Positions 7,174 through 9,584 of a DNA stretch of 9,584 nucleotides are shown piece after piece. The stretch covers positions 1-9,584 of the forward strand of contig JAGHSC010000285.1 of the NCBI GenBank assembly GCA_018066065.1, in the 5' to 3' direction. A model generated the notes under the pieces. It worked only from the letters and a program-made list of their open reading frames with translations, did not search any database and had not been told where the DNA came from. A program made the translations under genes and the position numbers. The DNA comes from Candidatus Cryptobacteroides faecihippi (GTDB taxonomy: Bacteria > Bacteroidota > Bacteroidia > Bacteroidales > UBA932). Within the stretch, counting starts at the first letter, position 1. Each line of letters starts with the position of its first letter.

Positions 7174-8463
7174 CTAAATGACATTGATGATGAAGTAGTT
7201 CTTCTTACCCTTCTGTGCGAGGATGTACTTGCCGTCCATGACGTCCTTCTCTGAGACCTCATAGTTGACGTCGGTGACCTTGTCCTTGTTGATGCTGACT
7301 CCGTTGCCGACGGTCATCTTCCTGGCTTCACCCTTTGATGGGAAGACCTGGGTCTTGACTGCGAGGAAGTCGAGGATGTTGCATGGAAGCTCTGACTTTG
7401 GAAGGTCGAAGGTAGGCACTCCGCTGAAGACAGCGAGGAAGGTCTTCTCATCGAGCTTGCGGAGCTCGTCTGAAGTCGAGTTGCCGAAGAGCATCCTTGA
7501 TGCGGCGACCGCGTTCTCATATTCAGCCTCACCATGGATCATGATGGTGATCTCCCTTGCGAGGAGCTGCTGCAGGGACCTGCGGCCAGGATCCTGGCGA
7601 TGTTCCTCGATGGCAGCCTCGATGGTCTGCCTGTCGAGCATGGTGAAGATCTTGATGTAGCGCTCTGCATCATCGTCTGCGACGTTGAGCCAGAACTGGT
7701 AGAACTCGTATGGTGAGGTCCTTTCAGGATCGAGCCAGATGTTTCCCTTCTCGGTCTTTCCGAACTTGGTTCCGTCAGACTTGGTGATCAGAGGGCAAGT
7801 GAGTGCAAAGGCCTCGCCGCCTGCCTTGCGGCGGATGAGTTCGGTTCCGGTGGGGATGTTGCCCCACTGGTCCGCACCTCCAAGCTGAAGCTTGACACCC
7901 TCATGCTCGTAGAGGTAGAGGAAGTCGTAGCCCTGGAGAAGCTGGTAGGTGAATTCAGTGAAGGACATTCCCTCGGATGAGTCACGGCTGAGACGCTTCT
8001 TGACAGAGTCCTTGCTCATCATGTAGTTGACTGTGATGAGCTTGCCGATGTCACGGGTGAAGTTGATGAAGGTGTAGTCCTTCATCCAGTCGTAGTTGTT
8101 GACAAGCTTGGCGGCGTTAGGAGCATCCGAGTTGAAATCCAGGAACTTGCTGAGCTGGTTCTTGATACATTCAACATTGTGGTTGAGGGTTTCCTCGTCG
8201 AGGAGATTCCTTTCAGCCGACTTCATGGATGGATCGCCGATCATTCCGGTTGCACCTCCGACAAGAGCGTATGGCTTGTGGCCACAGTTCTGGAAATGCT
8301 TGAGGATCATGACACTTACGAGGTGGCCGATGTGAAGCGAGTCTCCGGTAGGGTCGATTCCGACATAGGCAGATGCCGGTCCCTTCATCAATTCTTCTTC
8401 CGCGCCCGGGGTGATGTCATGGATCATGCCCCTCCACTTGAGTTCTTCTACGAAATTCTTCAT
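7174..8463 (-). CDS. tyrS: Tyrosyl-tRNA synthetase
   Basis: This encodes 429 residues, full length for bacterial TyrRS. The enzyme charges tRNA-Tyr in the cytoplasm using ATP. The class I signatures are present: HIGH at 44-47 (in DPTGDSLHIGHL, after YVGI with Tyr33) and KFGKT at 233-237 in place of KMSKS, as is normal for this family. YQLLQGYDF (173-181) and GGADQWGN (195-202) form the tyrosine pocket. A C-terminal S4-like RNA-binding domain (about 365-429) is seen in FPSKGEARKMTVGNGVSINKDKV. The upstream leader is short (about 45 bases from the predicted start site), with no room for a T-box. It leads the operon with rbfA and is divergent from tpiA. Confidence 0.97.
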   Translation of the reverse strand: MKNFVEELKWRGMIHDITPGAEEELMKGPASAYVGIDPTGDSLHIGHLVSVMILKHFQNCGHKPYALVGGATGMIGDPSMKSAERNLLDEETLNHNVECIKNQLSKFLDFNSDAPNAAKLVNNYDWMKDYTFINFTRDIGKLITVNYMMSKDSVKKRLSRDSSEGMSFTEFTYQLLQGYDFLYLYEHEGVKLQLGGADQWGNIPTGTELIRRKAGGEAFALTCPLITKSDGTKFGKTEKGNIWLDPERTSPYEFYQFWLNVADDDAERYIKIFTMLDRQTIEAAIEEHRQDPGRRSLQQLLAREITIMIHGEAEYENAVAASRMLFGNSTSDELRKLDEKTFLAVFSGVPTFDLPKSELPCNILDFLAVKTQVFPSKGEARKMTVGNGVSINKDKVTDVNYEVSEKDVMDGKYILAQKGKKNYFIINVI

Positions 8464-8515
8464 CGAATGATAACTATCTTTAGATACTGTTTTTACTAGT
8501 TTGGCAAATATTGCA

Positions 8516-8523
8516 CAAAGTTA
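8516..8523 (-). promoter_or_regulatory. Predicted tyrS-rbfA promoter -7 element
   Basis: Read on the minus strand this is TAACTTTG, a perfect match to the Bacteroidota -7 consensus TAnnTTTG, ending 52 bases before the tyrS start codon. No TTTG lies at the expected 19-21 base distance; the nearest on this strand (8557-8560) is 33 bases away. It is the mirror image of the tpiA -7 element. Confidence 0.6.
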
Positions 8524-8536
8524 GGCAAAAATAAGT

Positions 8537-8544
8537 TAACTTTG
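8537..8544 (+). promoter_or_regulatory. Predicted tpiA promoter -7 element
   Basis: TAACTTTG is a perfect TAnnTTTG match, 45 bases before the tpiA ATG. A TTG at 8511-8513 sits 23 bases upstream, slightly further than the usual 19-21, and may act as the -33 element. That region is also part of the divergent tyrS promoter, so the two promoters overlap. Confidence 0.65.
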
Positions 8545-8589
8545 CAGACTGAGTTCCAAATTAGGACAAACTACAAAAACAGATATCAA

Positions 8590-9345
8590 ATGAGAAAGAA
8601 GATCGTAGCTGGAAACTGGAAGATGAACACCACAGTTCCAGAGGGCGTAGAGCTCGCAAAGGCAGTCGTAGCAAAGTCAGCAGAAGTTCCTGCAGACGTC
8701 AAGCTCATCATCGCAACACCTGCAACCCACCTCGTTCCTGTAGCTGAGGTCGTCAAGGGTTCTGCAGTAGGTCTCTCAGCCGAGAACTGCGCAGACAAGG
8801 AGAAGGGTGCCTACACAGGTGAGATCTCTGCCGCAATGGTAGCTTCTACCGGTGCAGAGTACACCATCCTCGGACACTCAGAGCGTCGTCAGTACTATGG
8901 CGAGACCGATGAGAAGCTCGTCGAGAAGACCAAGCTTGCGCTCGCAAACAATCTCGGTGTCATCCTCTGCGTAGGTGAGACTCTCGAGGAGCGTGAGGCC
9001 GAGAAGCACTTCGACGTCGTCAAGGCTCAGACCGTCAACGTACTCGCAAACTTCACCGCTGAGGACATGAAGAGCATCATCATCGCCTACGAGCCAGTAT
9101 GGGCTATCGGAACCGGAAAGACCGCTACCGCAGAGCAGGCTGAGGAGATCCATGCTTACATCCGCAAGGTCCTCGCAGAGCAGTTCAACGCCGAGGTTGC
9201 AGACGAGACCACAATCCTCTACGGTGGTTCATGCAAGCCTTCAAACGCAAAGGAGCTTTTCGCAAAGCCAGACATCGACGGTGGTCTCATCGGCGGTGCA
9301 GCTCTCAAGGCAGACGATTTCATCGCAATCGCTCAGAGCTACTAG
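8590..9345 (+). CDS. tpiA: Triosephosphate isomerase
   Basis: This encodes 251 residues, the usual length. It interconverts glyceraldehyde 3-phosphate and dihydroxyacetone phosphate in glycolysis and gluconeogenesis, in the cytoplasm. All catalytic residues are visible: Asn9 and Lys11 in AGNWKMN, His96 in ILGHSERR, Glu168 in AYEPVWAIGTGKTA (which includes the flexible loop 6), and the phosphate-binding LYGGSCKPSNA and GGLIGGAAL segments. The frame is open upstream to 8542, but ATG 8590 gives the family N-terminus (MRKKIVAGNWKMN) and follows an A-rich leader without a Shine-Dalgarno, typical of strongly expressed Bacteroidota genes. It is monocistronic: its own promoter lies upstream and a hairpin terminator follows 18 bases after the stop. 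Confidence 0.97.
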   Translation: MRKKIVAGNWKMNTTVPEGVELAKAVVAKSAEVPADVKLIIATPATHLVPVAEVVKGSAVGLSAENCADKEKGAYTGEISAAMVASTGAEYTILGHSERRQYYGETDEKLVEKTKLALANNLGVILCVGETLEEREAEKHFDVVKAQTVNVLANFTAEDMKSIIIAYEPVWAIGTGKTATAEQAEEIHAYIRKVLAEQFNAEVADETTILYGGSCKPSNAKELFAKPDIDGGLIGGAALKADDFIAIAQSY

Positions 9346-9363
9346 TCCAAGCGACATAAATAA

Positions 9364-9398
9364 AAGAGGAGGTCAACTCAAGTGGTTGGCCTCCTCTT
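9364..9398 (+). terminator. Hairpin terminator after tpiA
   Basis: A 14-bp stem (9364-9377 with 9385-9398) contains one G-T wobble and a 7-base loop, and begins 18 bases after the tpiA stop. It is followed by TTG then TCTAT, only a weak U-tract. Position and stem strength support intrinsic termination. Confidence 0.8.
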
Positions 9399-9475
9399 GT
9401 CTATATGCGTACAAACACAAATAACTCACCCACAATCGACCAAACTGCACAAACTATCAAAAAATCATACAAGAC

Positions 9476-9494
9476 TAATCTTAAGAAAAGATTA
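9476..9494. repeat. Short inverted repeat, possible operator
   Basis: TAATCTT (9476-9482) and AAGATTA (9488-9494) form a perfect 7-bp inverted repeat with a 5-base spacer. It lies 35 bases before the TAnnTTTG box of the following gene. No U-run follows and the stem is AT-only, so an operator is more plausible than a terminator. Confidence 0.3.
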
Positions 9495-9529
9495 ATAATC
9501 GCAAAGAACGCGATATGCAGCAAAATGAT

Positions 9530-9537
9530 TACTTTTG
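9530..9537 (+). promoter_or_regulatory. TAnnTTTG -7 element before the right-edge gene
   Basis: TACTTTTG matches the Bacteroidota -7 consensus exactly and ends 14 bases before ATG 9552. That would leave a leader of under 10 bases. No TTTG is found 19-21 bases upstream, so the call is moderate. Confidence 0.45.
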
Positions 9538-9551
9538 AAAAAAATTGCAAA

Positions 9552-9584
9552 ATGAGAAGGTTATTTATCTATTCCACTCTTATC
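9552..9584 (+). CDS. Start of a further gene, truncated by the window edge
   Basis: ATG 9552 opens a frame that runs to the edge: MRRLFIYSTLI, 11 codons. Two Arg followed by hydrophobic residues would suit the start of a signal peptide, but this is too short to assign. The preceding TTGCAAA leader and the TAnnTTTG box support a real start. Confidence 0.45.
   Translation, partial: MRRLFIYSTLI

Larger units (their letters stand above)
8500..8560. repeat. Dyad symmetry spanning the tyrS/tpiA divergent promoters
   Basis: Two nested inverted repeats share one centre at 8530. The inner pair is CAAAGTTA (8516-8523) and TAACTTTG (8537-8544), perfect over 8 bp with a 13-base spacer. The outer pair is TTTGG (8500-8504) and CCAAA (8556-8560). 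The inner pair are the -7 elements of the two genes. The outer pair could be part of the promoters, an operator, or chance. Confidence 0.6.
9399..9551. other. AT-rich intergenic region, no gene recognised
   Basis: About 150 bases of AT-rich sequence hold no credible open frame, tRNA or riboswitch that I can recognise. They contain the small inverted repeat at 9476-9494 and the promoter-like box at 9530-9537, and so are probably the upstream control region of the gene starting at 9552. Confidence 0.5.

Noticed and set aside
8464..8589. T-box or other riboswitch before tyrS
   Set aside because: The leader between the predicted promoter and tyrS is only about 45 bases, and no specifier or antiterminator structure is visible.
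9346..9584. Mobile element or CRISPR remnant in the AT-rich right end
   Set aside because: There are no spaced direct repeats, terminal inverted repeats or transposase fragment; the CAAA-rich words look like ordinary promoter-region composition.

Overview
The window looks like chromosomal DNA from a Bacteroidota bacterium, most likely order Bacteroidales and gut- or rumen-type. The supporting signs are perfect TAnnTTTG promoter -7 elements (on both strands before tyrS/tpiA and again near the right end), little sign of Shine-Dalgarno sequences before the starts, A-rich leaders, exported peptidases with signal peptides, and an M6 protease paired with a small lipoprotein. The coding DNA is moderately GC-rich with strong third-position G/C preference, which explains the many long antisense shadow frames. 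I cannot name the genus from the sequence alone. No mobile element, CRISPR array, tRNA or rRNA gene was seen.

Left part (1-1761, + strand): the 3' part of a secreted M6-family zinc metalloprotease, entering from the left edge, is followed after one base by a small uncharacterised lipoprotein. Their operon collides head-on with a minus-strand pair, 1758-3306, encoding a FecCD/BtuC-type permease and its ATPase. The lipoprotein and ATPase stop codons share the four-base palindrome CTAG.

Middle (3407-6755, + strand): a signal-peptide-bearing aminopeptidase C (C1B, bleomycin hydrolase family) lies 16 bases before a secreted S15/CocE-like hydrolase. The aminopeptidase reading frame is interrupted by an in-frame TAG at 3833-3835 with the frame otherwise intact on both sides. 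This is either a nonsense mutation, a strain variant or error, or a readthrough site. A long hairpin at 6772-6806 ends this operon and the converging tyrS-rbfA operon.

Right part (6824-9345): tyrS and rbfA form a tight minus-strand operon (2-base gap), divergent from tpiA. The tyrS/tpiA intergenic region carries two identical -7 boxes (TAACTTTG) as a perfect inverted repeat, nested in a larger dyad centred on 8530, so the two promoters overlap. tpiA ends at a hairpin terminator (9364-9398). About 150 bases of AT-rich DNA without a gene follow, and then the first 11 codons of another gene with its own TAnnTTTG element.

Functionally the window combines housekeeping genes (translation and glycolysis) with an exported peptide-degradation theme (M6, C1B and S15 hydrolases) and part of an iron/heme/cobalamin-type importer. 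I see no clearly new multi-gene system. The points most worth a second look are the interrupted pepC, the symmetric divergent promoter and the M6-linked lipoprotein.
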